DNA of 64,000 bases from Dyella sp. OK004. Its GTDB lineage: Bacteria; Pseudomonadota; Gammaproteobacteria; Xanthomonadales; Rhodanobacteraceae. A program made the translations under genes and the position numbers. The stretch spans positions 1,445,469 through 1,509,468 of the forward strand of contig NZ_FOZI01000001.1 in the NCBI RefSeq assembly GCF_900114495.1, in the 5' to 3' direction. Positions within the stretch are counted from its first letter, which is position 1. Each line of letters starts with the position of its first letter. Positions 1-8,726 of the stretch are shown one piece after another. The notes beneath the pieces are model-generated. The model ran no database searches. It saw only the letters and a program-made list of their open reading frames with translations, and was not told the DNA's origin.

Positions 1-1
1 A

Positions 2-142
2 CCGACCATCGGCTTCATGCTGGTCGCGTGGAAGGGCGATATCTACTACGGGCTGTGGTACCCGATCATCGTCGCCATCGGCACGTTCTTTATCGGCTTG
101 CTGTTCCTGCGCGAAACCAAGGACGTGAATATCCGGCAGTGA
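2..142 (+). CDS. MFS transporter, C-terminal end only
   Basis: Only the last 46 codons lie in the window; the gene starts upstream. They encode a hydrophobic helix (about residues 20-36 of the fragment) followed by a charged tail with LRETKDVNI before the stop. A final helix ending in a P/R-E-T-K-D signature is typical of metabolite:H+ symporter type MFS proteins (ProP/KgtP-like). The substrate cannot be judged from this piece. A strong hairpin follows 22 bases after the stop. Confidence 0.6.
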   Translation, partial: PTIGFMLVAWKGDIYYGLWYPIIVAIGTFFIGLLFLRETKDVNIRQ

Positions 143-163
143 CGCTGTAACCCACGTGCTACG

Positions 164-195
164 ACAAAGCGCAGCTCCGGCTGCGCTTTGTTTTT
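164..195 (+). terminator. Rho-independent terminator after the MFS gene
   Basis: A perfect 12-bp stem (164-175 with 180-191, loop TCCG) runs directly into five T residues at 191-195. It lies between the MFS stop and the converging small gene at 196-429. The T-run favours termination of plus-strand transcription. Confidence 0.85.
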
Positions 196-429
196 CTAGC
201 GATGCGGATCGTTCAAGGGTGGCTTGCCTTCACGCAGCTGCTTCAGGTCGTACTCCGACAGAGTTTCACCGCGCGAGCTGGCGTTAATGCGCGAATCGGC
301 GAAAGCCAGCACGGTGGCGAACGCGCCGATGATGCTGACGAACAGCCACCAGCCCATGGCGCCACCGCCATGCCGGGTGAAACACAGGACGAGGGCGATC
401 AGGGTGCCGGTCAGAAACAGCCAACGCAT
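196..429 (-). CDS. Small two-helix membrane protein, unknown function
   Basis: A 77-residue protein with two hydrophobic segments (about residues 3-17 and 26-44) and a polar C-terminal tail, so probably an inner membrane protein with two helices. The ATG at 429 has a GAGG Shine-Dalgarno six bases upstream. It converges on the MFS gene. I do not recognise the family. The competing plus-strand frame over the same bases has no ribosome site and an ordinary shadow composition. Confidence 0.55.
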   Translation of the reverse strand: MRWLFLTGTLIALVLCFTRHGGGAMGWWLFVSIIGAFATVLAFADSRINASSRGETLSEYDLKQLREGKPPLNDPHR

Positions 430-565
430 GGGTGCCTCGCGATACGGTTAGAGACGGAACGGAGCGGATCATAACTATCCCGGAGGCTCCGGATTGCCGG
501 GTTCTGCACAAACCTCATACGACGTGGCGGCGTAAGATTCCGCGACCGGATAAGGGGCATCGCCG

Positions 566-2782
566 ATGCAGGAAACTTCCCGTTCGCCCGCTACATCCGC
601 GCCGTCCGGTTGGTTATGGCGCGCAGCGCGCTGGTGTGTCGTCGCCTTCGCACTGCTGCTCGATCATCTCAAGCCGGTGCGGGTATCCCTGCTGATCATC
701 GCCTTTGGCGCCATCGCAGCATTGGGGGTGGATCAGGTAGCGGAGCTGTTCCTTATCGCGGTCTGGACCGACCCCAGCACTGGCCGCTATCTGGGGCTGC
801 TGGCGAGCAGTGCCATAGCCGGCATGGCGATCTGGTACGGAGCGCGCAACGCCTACCGGCTGATCTATCCGCGCTGGCCGGCCCTGCAGGATCCGCGCGG
901 CGAAGGCTTGCGCAACTGGTTGCCGCGGCTGCTCGGCGCCGCGATTCCGCTGCTGGTGCTGCTGGGTTACGTGGTGTCGTTGACCACCGTGCCGCACGGG
1001 CCGTGTGGCGTCACGGCGGACTGTCAGCAACGCGTCTGGCGCGCGGCCGGACTGTTGATCGAATCTCTGCTGATGGTGGTGTTTCTCGCCACGCGCCGTC
1101 GTCTGTTGAATGCGTTGCCGCTGCGAGAGGGTGCCGGCCCCGTGTGCCTGCAACCTTCCAGCGAGCAACGCGTGGTGCGCGTCCGTGAGCTGGGCATTAC
1201 CGCGCTGCGTTGGTATATCGCCGTGATCGCGCTGAACGTCGTCGCCACGATCTTGATCGCCTGGTGGCCCGAGGCGCTGGACGGCATCGGACCGCTGGCG
1301 ATCCTGCTGATCGCGGCCGCCTTCCTTTGTTTCAGCGGTGGCCTGCTGTGTATGTTCGCCGACCGGCGTGGATGGCCACTGCTAAGTACGTTGTTGTTGG
1401 CGAGCGGTCTGTTTCACGTGCTGCATCTCAACGACAACCATCGCGTGCGGCAGTACCCAGTCATGAGCACGCACCAGACACCGGCTGCCGAACCGGTGGA
1501 GTCGCGGCCCAGCTTTGAGGCTTATGCGAACGCGTGGCTGGACGATCGTTGCACCGGGCGTTCGACTTGTCCGGTGATCATGGTCTCTGCGGAAGGCGGC
1601 GGTATTCGCGGTGCGGCATGGACAGCATTGGTGCTGGCGCGGTTGACCGAGCAGGTCAGGCTGGCCGGTTCAAACGAATCCGCCTTCGCGCATTACCTGT
1701 TCGCCGGCAGTGGCGTCTCCGGCGGCAGCCTTGGCCTGGCAACCTACGCTGTGTTGCTGCGTCAGCCGGGAGGATCGATGGAAGGTCGCACGGAACAGCT
1801 GCTGAGCCACGACTTCCTCGCGCCGACCCTCGCCAATATGTTCTTTGTGGACTTCACCCAACGCTGGCTGCCGGGTGCCTGGTTCGACGATCGCTCGCGC
1901 GCACTCACCCGCGCCTGGGAGCGTGCGGCGCGCCGCCAGGGCGCCCCCGCGCTGGCGCAGCCGTTTGCCGATCTCTATCGGCATGCGGATGGCAGCGTGG
2001 ATACGTCGATACCTGCGCTGTTTCTCAATAGCACCAGCGTGGCCGAAGGGCGCCGCTTTATCCAGCATCCCTTCCGCCCCATGGCTTCGTTGCAGCAGCA
2101 GCCATGGACGGCCGCGTTCGATGGCTCTGCCTGGCTCGATCCGCGTGTGCCGCTGAGCGAGGCGGTGCTCAACAGTGCGCGCTTCACTTACATCAGTCCG
2201 GCCGGCACCCTGCAAAACACGCCGGCGCCCGGCGTCACGCCGCCCGTGCCCACGCAGCTGCAGCTGGTGGACGGCGGCTATTTCGAAAACTCAGGTACGA
2301 CGACTTTGCTGGAAGTAATGACACGTCTTCGCGCTGTGGCGGATCAACGGCATCAGTCATTGCGCTTTATCGTGCTGCACATCAGCAACGATCCGGAGAT
2401 GTCGGACTTCGTTGATCAACACGATCCCGCGCATCCGTTACCGCTGTACTCGGCGTCGTGCCAGAAACCGGATACATCGCATCCAAGCCTCAGTGGCGAA
2501 GCCGCTGCGCCAGTCAAGGCGCTGTTGGATACACGCAACGCGCGCGGCGAATATGCACGCGTGCAATTGCTGCGCACGCTGCATACCAGCGACAACGATC
2601 CCGCCAGCGGCGACATGCTGTGGCATTTCCGCCTGTGTCCTGGTGAGTATCCGATTCCGCTCGGCTGGACCATTTCACTACCTGTATTCACCGAACTGGG
2701 GCGGCAGTTGCAACAGAACTACCCGCTGGCTCGCATGACGCAGGCGCTGGACGAACAGTTGGGGGCGTCGCCGGCTCCCTAG
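566..2782 (+). CDS. Membrane-anchored patatin-like phospholipase
   Basis: 738 residues in two parts. Residues about 20-290 hold roughly seven hydrophobic segments. Residues about 335-620 form a patatin-type lipid acyl hydrolase domain, with oxyanion loop EGGGIRG (343-349), nucleophile motif GVSGG (Ser385) and the DGG motif whose Asp569 completes the Ser-Asp dyad. The protein is predicted to hydrolyse acyl lipids at the inner membrane; its substrate is unknown. AAGGGG nine bases upstream supports the ATG at 566. The radical SAM gene follows after 40 bases, so co-transcription is possible. The long N-terminal membrane region is unusual, since most bacterial patatins are soluble or single-anchored. 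Confidence 0.8.
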   Translation: MQETSRSPATSAPSGWLWRAARWCVVAFALLLDHLKPVRVSLLIIAFGAIAALGVDQVAELFLIAVWTDPSTGRYLGLLASSAIAGMAIWYGARNAYRLIYPRWPALQDPRGEGLRNWLPRLLGAAIPLLVLLGYVVSLTTVPHGPCGVTADCQQRVWRAAGLLIESLLMVVFLATRRRLLNALPLREGAGPVCLQPSSEQRVVRVRELGITALRWYIAVIALNVVATILIAWWPEALDGIGPLAILLIAAAFLCFSGGLLCMFADRRGWPLLSTLLLASGLFHVLHLNDNHRVRQYPVMSTHQTPAAEPVESRPSFEAYANAWLDDRCTGRSTCPVIMVSAEGGGIRGAAWTALVLARLTEQVRLAGSNESAFAHYLFAGSGVSGGSLGLATYAVLLRQPGGSMEGRTEQLLSHDFLAPTLANMFFVDFTQRWLPGAWFDDRSRALTRAWERAARRQGAPALAQPFADLYRHADGSVDTSIPALFLNSTSVAEGRRFIQHPFRPMASLQQQPWTAAFDGSAWLDPRVPLSEAVLNSARFTYISPAGTLQNTPAPGVTPPVPTQLQLVDGGYFENSGTTTLLEVMTRLRAVADQRHQSLRFIVLHISNDPEMSDFVDQHDPAHPLPLYSASCQKPDTSHPSLSGEAAAPVKALLDTRNARGEYARVQLLRTLHTSDNDPASGDMLWHFRLCPGEYPIPLGWTISLPVFTELGRQLQQNYPLARMTQALDEQLGASPAP

Positions 2783-2822
2783 TGTCGCGCCAACTGAGAC
2801 ATACCCGGCGCAGACTGTCGCC

Positions 2823-3914
2823 ATGTCCGAATCCCCTTATCCCGTGCAGGCTTTCAAAGGCCGCGGCGCTGCCTCAAATCCGGAAGGCCGCTTCGAAACC
2901 ATCCGCCATCACGCGGAAGACGACGGCTGGCAGCACGCCATGCTGGATGAGGAGCGACCCAGGCCGAAGACCGTTGTGACGGAGGAACACGCCCGCAGCG
3001 TGATCACGCGCAACGACTCGCCGGACATCGCCTTCGACCAGGCACTCAATCCGTATCGCGGATGTGAACACGGGTGCATTTATTGCTTCGCACGGCCATC
3101 GCATAGCTATCTCAACCTGTCGCCGGGTCTGGATTTCGAAACCAAGCTGCGTGCGAAAAGCAATCTCGCCGAAGTACTTCGCCACGAACTGTCCAAGCGC
3201 AACTACGTGCCAAAGCCGATCAATATCGGCAGCAACACCGATCCCTACCAGCCGATAGAAAAGCGCTTTCGCATCACGCGTGCCGCACTCGAAGTGCTGG
3301 CCGAATGCCACCATCCCTGCACCATCGTCACCAAGAACGCCATGGTCGAACGCGACATCGACCTGCTCGCGCCGATGGCGCGCGAAGGACTGGTGCAGGT
3401 GTTCGTCTCGGTCAATTCGCTAGACAACCACCTCGCAGCGAAACTGGAGCCGCGCGCCAGCGCACCGCACCGGCGCATCCAGGCCGTACGCACGTTGGCA
3501 GAAGCGGGCGTGCCGGTGGGCGTGCTGGTGGCGCCGATCATCCCCGCGCTCAACGATCGCGATATGGAAGCGGTGCTGGATCAGGCCGCCGAGGCGGGCG
3601 CGCGCTGTGCGGGTTACACCGTGCTGCGTCTTCCCTACGAGCTCAAGCAACTGTTCCGCGAATGGCTGGCGCTGCACGTACCGCAGCGCGCCGAGCATGT
3701 GATGAGCCTGGTGCAGCAAATGAATGGTGGTCGTGACTACGACAGTAACTTTGCTACCCGCATGCGCGGGCAGGGCGTGTTCGCGGAGTTGCTGCGCAAG
3801 CGCTTTGAAGTGGCGTGTCGCAAACATGGTTTCGGTAGAGCGCGTGAATTGAAACTGGATATCTCACGCTTTATGCCGCCGCGTGAAACCTCCCCGCAGG
3901 GACAACTGTTCTAG
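2823..3914 (+). CDS. PA0069 family radical SAM protein
   Basis: 363 residues. The radical SAM cluster motif CxxxCxxC is at Cys81, Cys85 and Cys88 (context NPYRGCEHGCIYC), followed by the ARPSHSYL segment typical of the PA0069/SplB-like group. Family members bind a [4Fe-4S] cluster and SAM, but the substrate of this group is not established. The full-length TIM-barrel region continues to about residue 320. It lies just after the patatin gene on the same strand. Confidence 0.85.
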   Translation: MSESPYPVQAFKGRGAASNPEGRFETIRHHAEDDGWQHAMLDEERPRPKTVVTEEHARSVITRNDSPDIAFDQALNPYRGCEHGCIYCFARPSHSYLNLSPGLDFETKLRAKSNLAEVLRHELSKRNYVPKPINIGSNTDPYQPIEKRFRITRAALEVLAECHHPCTIVTKNAMVERDIDLLAPMAREGLVQVFVSVNSLDNHLAAKLEPRASAPHRRIQAVRTLAEAGVPVGVLVAPIIPALNDRDMEAVLDQAAEAGARCAGYTVLRLPYELKQLFREWLALHVPQRAEHVMSLVQQMNGGRDYDSNFATRMRGQGVFAELLRKRFEVACRKHGFGRARELKLDISRFMPPRETSPQGQLF

Positions 3915-3980
3915 GCGAAAGCATTCGGATTAACGCGAAGCTGGGGTTTGCCCTAGGTGTACGTCGCGCGGGAGAGGGTT

Positions 3981-4808
3981 ATGTTCGAAAGCCCATCCCC
4001 CACCATGAGGCACCCGATCATGGTCGCCCCGCTCAATGCTGTTTCCAGTCTCGCCTATCTCCGCCCGATCGACGACGGTGGCTCCTCCGACGTATCGACG
4101 ACTGACGCGGCCATCGCAAAGTACACCACCGACGTGAACAATCACGAGAACCCGGCGGTGATCAATGCCGATCGCCAGGCCATCGAAACCGCCGTCAATG
4201 CCGAGATCGGCGATCAGATCGCAGGCTTGCCCATCCGCAACAAGACCGAGCGCGAGCCGACCATCCAACAGTTGGTCGACAGCTACGGCAAGTCGATTCT
4301 TGATCGCCATGACCGCGACCCGGCTATCACCAAGGAAGTAGTCGAAGGCGCTATCGGCGACTACAAGCAGCAGGCCACCACCTGGACGCCCGAGGACCGC
4401 GGCAAGATCGACGCCTACATCAAAGGCGCGATGGATCGCCATGGCGGCGATATCCAGAAAGCGTTCGAGGATCTTCGCGACCAGCGCTGGATGCCGTCGC
4501 ATTTCTACGACTCGAATCTGGCGATCGCCGCGGACTACCTGCGTGCACGCTGGGAGACGCAGAAATACAACAACCAGGTTGCCGACATCGAAGTGGGTAC
4601 GTATCTCGACAAGAAGAAAAAGAACGAGATTCCGCAAAACGGTCCCGGCCCGGTGTCGCAGTACTCATCGCTGCAAGAGGAGTACATGTACAAGGGCGTC
4701 GAGGACCAGTGGAATACGCTGCACTGGTGGGAGCAGATGTTCCTGAGCGACTCCTCGACCACGATCGGCGGGCTGGCCGCCGCGGCATTCGAGAACGATG
4801 TTTCCTAA
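3981..4808 (+). CDS. Hypothetical protein, 275 aa
   Basis: I do not recognise this protein. The ATG at 3981 is preceded by GGAGAGGG and is preferred over a codon at 3957 without such a site. The product is hydrophilic and acidic, rich in Asp, Lys and Gln, with predicted helices through residues 80-200 and a short Gly/Ala-rich hydrophobic stretch near the C-terminus (TIGGLAAAAF). There is no clear signal peptide or membrane anchor. Base use is less GC-rich than in flanking genes. A 9-bp inverted repeat follows the stop. A secreted or host-directed protein is one possibility, but nothing in the sequence proves it. Confidence 0.6.
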   Translation: MFESPSPTMRHPIMVAPLNAVSSLAYLRPIDDGGSSDVSTTDAAIAKYTTDVNNHENPAVINADRQAIETAVNAEIGDQIAGLPIRNKTEREPTIQQLVDSYGKSILDRHDRDPAITKEVVEGAIGDYKQQATTWTPEDRGKIDAYIKGAMDRHGGDIQKAFEDLRDQRWMPSHFYDSNLAIAADYLRARWETQKYNNQVADIEVGTYLDKKKKNEIPQNGPGPVSQYSSLQEEYMYKGVEDQWNTLHWWEQMFLSDSSTTIGGLAAAAFENDVS

Positions 4809-4820
4809 GTGCGCTCAGCT

Positions 4821-4853
4821 CCGCCTGCTGCCGCATCCAGCGATAGCAGGCGG
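4821..4853. terminator. Hairpin between convergent genes
   Basis: CCGCCTGCT at 4821-4829 pairs with AGCAGGCGG at 4845-4853. It sits between the converging 275-aa gene and the S9 peptidase gene. There is no T-run, so it is at best a weak or Rho-assisted terminator. Confidence 0.35.
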
Positions 4854-4877
4854 CTTGCTGCTAACGGCGTAGCAAGA

Positions 4878-6908
4878 TCATGGCGCTGCCGGCAGGTATT
4901 TCTGGAACCAGTTCAACGCCCGCTGCAGCACATCCCGCTGGTGCGCCGGATCCACGAAACGATGCCCCTCATTGGGGTAGATCACCAGTGACGTAGGTAC
5001 GTTCTGCGCGCGCAAGGCGTGCCAGAACTCCAGCGACTGCGCCGCCGGGCATTCCGCATCGCGGTCGCCCACCACGACCAGCGTCGGTGTCTTGACCTGC
5101 TTGATGGAGTTGATCGCCGAACTCTTGGCGTACACGGCCGGATCGTCGTAAACGGAAGCGCCGAAGTACGGCAGCATCCATTGGTCGATCAGATTCTGTC
5201 CGTAGTAACTCTGCCAGTTGCCGATGCCGGCGCCAGCCACCACCGCCTTGAAGCGCTGGGTCTGGGTCGGCGCGAACATGCTCATGAAGCCGCCGTAGCT
5301 CCAGCCGGTGAGGCCGAGACGCTTATCGTCCACCGGCAGTTTCTTTTCGATGGCATCGATGCCGGCGAGCGTGTCGTGCAGATCGCCGTAACCGAAGTCT
5401 TTGCGGTTGGCTTGCACGAAGGCTTCGCCTTGGCCGTAGCTGCCGCGCGGATTGGGCATGAACACGAAATAGCCGAGCGCCGCGAACGGCGCGCCGCCAT
5501 ACCCGACGCCGGGCCAGCGCGGAATCACCGCGCTCGCCGGACCGCCATGGACATTTACCACCATCGGGTAAGTCTTGGCCGGATCGTAGTTGGCCGGATA
5601 GATCAGCCAGCCCTGCACGTGCAGGCCCTGGTTCTCCCATTCCACCGATTCGGTCCTGCCCCAGGAAGGCTTGAGCGCGGCATTGAAATGCGTGACGGCT
5701 GGCGGCGGAGTGCTGCCCAGCGGGCCAGCATGCACTTCGGGCGCGGTGTCGAACGAACTCTGCACGAAGGCAATGCGCGAATGGTCGTCAGACACCGAGA
5801 GCGCCATCGCTTCCTCGCCTGCGCCGATGCTTGCCGGCACGGTGAACAAGGTACGGCTCGGCTTGGCCGCGTTGCCGCTGATGGCGTACTCCGCCACTTC
5901 GCTTTGGCCACCGCGGATCTGGCTGACCAGCAATTGCTGCGCACCGGTCCAGCTCAGCCACACCGGTGTGACGTGGGTGCCGGCCGTGAGGTTGACCGGC
6001 TCGCCGCCGCTGGTAGCGACGCTATAGATATCGCCACCCGTAGCGCCCTGATCGCTCATCAGGCCGCCGATGAAAGCGATCTGGCTGCCATCGGGCGACC
6101 AGCGCGGTAGCGCGATCTGCAGGCCGTGCAGGCTGCCCTTGGTGATGGCCGGATCGACTGCCACCGCAGCGTTGGCGCCGCTCTGCGCATCCTGGGTCAG
6201 CAGCTTGGCGATCCACCAGTTGTTGTCGCCCGGCGGCGGCGCAGCGACATACGCAATGCGCCGCGCATCTGGTGACCAGGCGAATTCATAGACATGGCGG
6301 CTGGTCGGCGTGAGCAGGCGCACCGCACCGCCAGCGGCATCGACGGCGGCGATGCGCTGCACTTCCATCCCATCCACACCGATTTCGCCGGCTGCCGGTT
6401 TGGCGGCCGCAAGTGCGCTGGATCGGCGGGTGGCGTTCTCTACGTACAGAAAGCCGAGCGTGCGGCCATCTGGCGACCAGTTCAGGTCTTGCGCCAGGCC
6501 TTGCAACGGCGCCAGTTTTTTGGGGGCTTCATTGCTGCGGGTATCAGCAACGAAGAGGTCCTTGCGCCGGCTCGCATTACCGCAGTCGGAAAGAAAAGCC
6601 AGGCGCTGCGAATCCGGCGCCCAGGCGATATCGCTGGAACTGCAGGTGCCGGGCGGGGCGCTTCCGATGCGACGCGCGTTGCTGCCGTCGCTCTTTGCCA
6701 CTTCGATGCCCGGTTTATTGCCCGTGCTGATCACCCAGGCCAACTGCTGGCCGTCCGGCGAAAGCTGCGCCGCGCTGATCGAACGGGCCTTGGCCAGGTC
6801 GCCCAGCAGCGTGGCGATGCGGGGATCGGCGGGCGCCTTGTCGGCGAAGACGAGTGGCGCAAAGGCCGTCGCCAACAAGGGGAGCAGCCATCGGGTGGTT
6901 TTCAGCAT
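4878..6908 (-). CDS. S9 family prolyl oligopeptidase-type peptidase
   Basis: 676 residues with a signal peptide (MLKTTRWLLPLLATAFAPLVFA), so exported. Residues about 30-400 contain repeated xxSPDGxxxA/F motifs of a TolB-like beta-propeller. Residues about 430-675 form the alpha/beta hydrolase domain with nucleophile motif GWSYGG (Ser537), acidic residue in GDRDAEC (Asp617) and NEGH (His649), the order of a DPP-IV/acylaminoacyl peptidase triad. It is predicted to cleave short peptides in the periplasm. The length fits the S9C-like group of Xanthomonadales, where such peptidases are numerous. Confidence 0.88.
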   Translation of the reverse strand: MLKTTRWLLPLLATAFAPLVFADKAPADPRIATLLGDLAKARSISAAQLSPDGQQLAWVISTGNKPGIEVAKSDGSNARRIGSAPPGTCSSSDIAWAPDSQRLAFLSDCGNASRRKDLFVADTRSNEAPKKLAPLQGLAQDLNWSPDGRTLGFLYVENATRRSSALAAAKPAAGEIGVDGMEVQRIAAVDAAGGAVRLLTPTSRHVYEFAWSPDARRIAYVAAPPPGDNNWWIAKLLTQDAQSGANAAVAVDPAITKGSLHGLQIALPRWSPDGSQIAFIGGLMSDQGATGGDIYSVATSGGEPVNLTAGTHVTPVWLSWTGAQQLLVSQIRGGQSEVAEYAISGNAAKPSRTLFTVPASIGAGEEAMALSVSDDHSRIAFVQSSFDTAPEVHAGPLGSTPPPAVTHFNAALKPSWGRTESVEWENQGLHVQGWLIYPANYDPAKTYPMVVNVHGGPASAVIPRWPGVGYGGAPFAALGYFVFMPNPRGSYGQGEAFVQANRKDFGYGDLHDTLAGIDAIEKKLPVDDKRLGLTGWSYGGFMSMFAPTQTQRFKAVVAGAGIGNWQSYYGQNLIDQWMLPYFGASVYDDPAVYAKSSAINSIKQVKTPTLVVVGDRDAECPAAQSLEFWHALRAQNVPTSLVIYPNEGHRFVDPAHQRDVLQRALNWFQKYLPAAP

Positions 6909-6986
6909 GGGAGGTTTCCGGGACTTCGTCAGAACCCTCTCACGCTAACAGTCCGTCTGGGCCTCATCCATAGGCAGAGCCCTATT

Positions 6987-7910
6987 TCAGTGCGTAGCGA
7001 CGGCGGCGGGTGGCGTTTTGCGAGCCGCTTCCAGTGCCTCCAGCTTGGCCTTGATCGCCGGCATCGCGGCCATCGCCGCGCGCTCGCCTTCCAGGATGGC
7101 CTGGTTCTTCTGCTCGAAATCGGTGGCGCCGATCTGGTTGACCTTGGGTCGGATCACCGCATCCGCTCTGGCCAATTCCTGCTCGCCGAGCTTCTGGCCC
7201 ATGATGCTGATCGACTGGCCGACCACACCGAGCATGCCGTTGGGATTGCTGCCGCTGGCCTTGCTGGAGATATCCACCGCGATCACGAAGTCGGCACCCA
7301 GCTGGCGTGCCGCGTCCACCGGCACCGGGCTGACCACGCCGCCATCGACGTAATGCTTGCCGCTGATCTCCACCGGCTGAAACACGCCGGGGATGCTGCT
7401 GGAGGCGCGCACCGCCTGGCCGGTATTGCCGCGCACAAACACCGTGCGATGGCCGTCTTCCAATTGGGTGGAAACCGCGGCGAACGGCAGCTTGAGCTTT
7501 TCCATCGAGCGGTTGCCGACCAACTGGTTCACGTAGTCCTGCAACTTCTGTCCCTGCACCAGTCCGCCGGAGCCGGAGAACAGGCTGACATCGCGGATCT
7601 TGCTTTCGTCCAGCGCGAAGGCCTGCTCCTGCATCTGGAACGGATCCATGCCACTGGCGTACAGCGCACCGACCACGCTGCCGGCGCTGGTGCCGGCGAC
7701 CACGTCGGGATGGATGCCGTTGGCCTCCAGCATCTTGATCACGCCGATATGCGCGAAACCTTTGGCGGCACCGCCACCTAGCGCCAGCCCGATGCGTGGT
7801 TTGGCTACCACCACCACCGGCACCGCCGGGGGCGGCGTGGGCTTGCTGCCGAAACAGGCGCTGAGCGCGAGGGCGGCAAGCAGGGGCAACAGTAGGCGGG
7901 TGGCGCGCAT
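6987..7910 (-). CDS. Patatin-like phospholipase, RssA-type lipoprotein
   Basis: 307 residues from the ATG at 7910, which begins a lipoprotein signal peptide ending in the lipobox LSAC (Cys19); the 30 codons upstream in frame look like non-coding sequence. Family motifs are complete: GGGAAKG (46-51 region), GTSAG with nucleophile Ser75, and DGG with Asp189, followed by SPVPVDAARQLGADFVIAVD. It is predicted to be an outer- or inner-membrane anchored serine esterase/phospholipase of the RssA/NTE group. It lies 79 bases downstream of the S9 peptidase gene on the same strand. The actual lipid substrate is unknown. Confidence 0.85.
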   Translation of the reverse strand: MRATRLLLPLLAALALSACFGSKPTPPPAVPVVVVAKPRIGLALGGGAAKGFAHIGVIKMLEANGIHPDVVAGTSAGSVVGALYASGMDPFQMQEQAFALDESKIRDVSLFSGSGGLVQGQKLQDYVNQLVGNRSMEKLKLPFAAVSTQLEDGHRTVFVRGNTGQAVRASSSIPGVFQPVEISGKHYVDGGVVSPVPVDAARQLGADFVIAVDISSKASGSNPNGMLGVVGQSISIMGQKLGEQELARADAVIRPKVNQIGATDFEQKNQAILEGERAAMAAMPAIKAKLEALEAARKTPPAAVATH

Positions 7911-8003
7911 GGTGGCAGGCAACAATAGGTGGGGATGGCGGGCGAGTGTAAGGCCGAAACCGGGCGCCGCGCGGGGCGCCTGCGGCGTTCGCTGGGGCAA
8001 TGG

Positions 8004-8708
8004 TCAGCTAGCGCCGTAGAGCTGCTCGGCGCGCTGGAACAGCACCCAGCTGGTGGCGATGTATTTGTCGCCGCCGCTCGGCCGGTTGCCGCGATGGGTG
8101 TGGGTGAAAGCGGCCGGCGCCAGCAGCAGGCTGCCGGCGCGTGGTGTCACCTTGCGGCCCTGATAGAGGAATTCGGTTTCGCCCTCGGCGAAGCCGTCGT
8201 TGAGGTAGATCGTCCACAGCAGATGCCGGTGCAGCGTTTGCGCAGTCGCATCGCGCGGGAACAGCTCGCAGTGCCAGTAGGGATAACCGCCGGCGCCGCC
8301 GCGATAGCGCTGCAGGTTGATCGAGCCGGGCACGAACACCTGTCGCGCCAGCTTGCCCAGCGCGGTGTCGTCCATGGCGGCGATGTCCTGCTCGGCCAAT
8401 CGCCTCGGCTCGCCGGTAACGGGATCGGGCACCTGCAGCATCAGCGGTGCGATCAATGTGTACGGGTAGCGGCGCAGGTAAGTCACCAGGCCATTGAGCA
8501 TCGCCAGATTCAGCGCGGTCTCGGCATCGCGCCATTCGAGCCGGCCGCTGATGGTGATGTCGCTGCTGTGCTTCAGCTCCGGATACACGCCGCCCCCGAC
8601 TTGGCCGGGGGCGATGTGACTACTGTGCTCGAAGCGTTCGATCAGCGCCGCGCATTGCTCCGGCGACAGCGCCTGTTCGTAGACCTCGATGAAATCGTTG
8701 GCAGCCAT
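8004..8708 (-). CDS. 2OG-Fe(II) oxygenase
   Basis: 234 residues. A jelly-roll 2-oxoglutarate dioxygenase is indicated by an iron motif HxE (His146, Glu148), a distal histidine in FTHTHRG (203-205) and a basic residue about ten residues later (Lys215 in GGDKYIATSW) that could hold 2-oxoglutarate. The Glu in place of the commoner Asp is tolerated in prolyl hydroxylase-like relatives. The substrate is unknown. It is not closely similar to the three oxygenases of the repair island at 52-57 kb. fbp lies 18 bases upstream on the same strand, so the two may share a transcript. Confidence 0.72.
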   Translation of the reverse strand: MAANDFIEVYEQALSPEQCAALIERFEHSSHIAPGQVGGGVYPELKHSSDITISGRLEWRDAETALNLAMLNGLVTYLRRYPYTLIAPLMLQVPDPVTGEPRRLAEQDIAAMDDTALGKLARQVFVPGSINLQRYRGGAGGYPYWHCELFPRDATAQTLHRHLLWTIYLNDGFAEGETEFLYQGRKVTPRAGSLLLAPAAFTHTHRGNRPSGGDKYIATSWVLFQRAEQLYGAS

Positions 8709-8726
8709 GCCGCAGCAAACAGGGCT

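Noticed and set aside
5019..6110. A 363-codon plus-strand frame opposite the S9 peptidase gene
   Set aside because: Shadow frame rich in Arg, Ala and His; the propeller and hydrolase motifs lie on the other strand.
6294..7781. A 495-codon plus-strand frame across the S9 peptidase and patatin genes
   Set aside because: It spans two convincing minus-strand genes, has no ribosome site and shows the shadow composition.
8004..8708. The 2OG-Fe(II) oxygenase next to fbp as a fourth member of the repair-island family
   Set aside because: It lacks the HVFPLQ and FxGGE segments, uses HxE, and lies far from the island.
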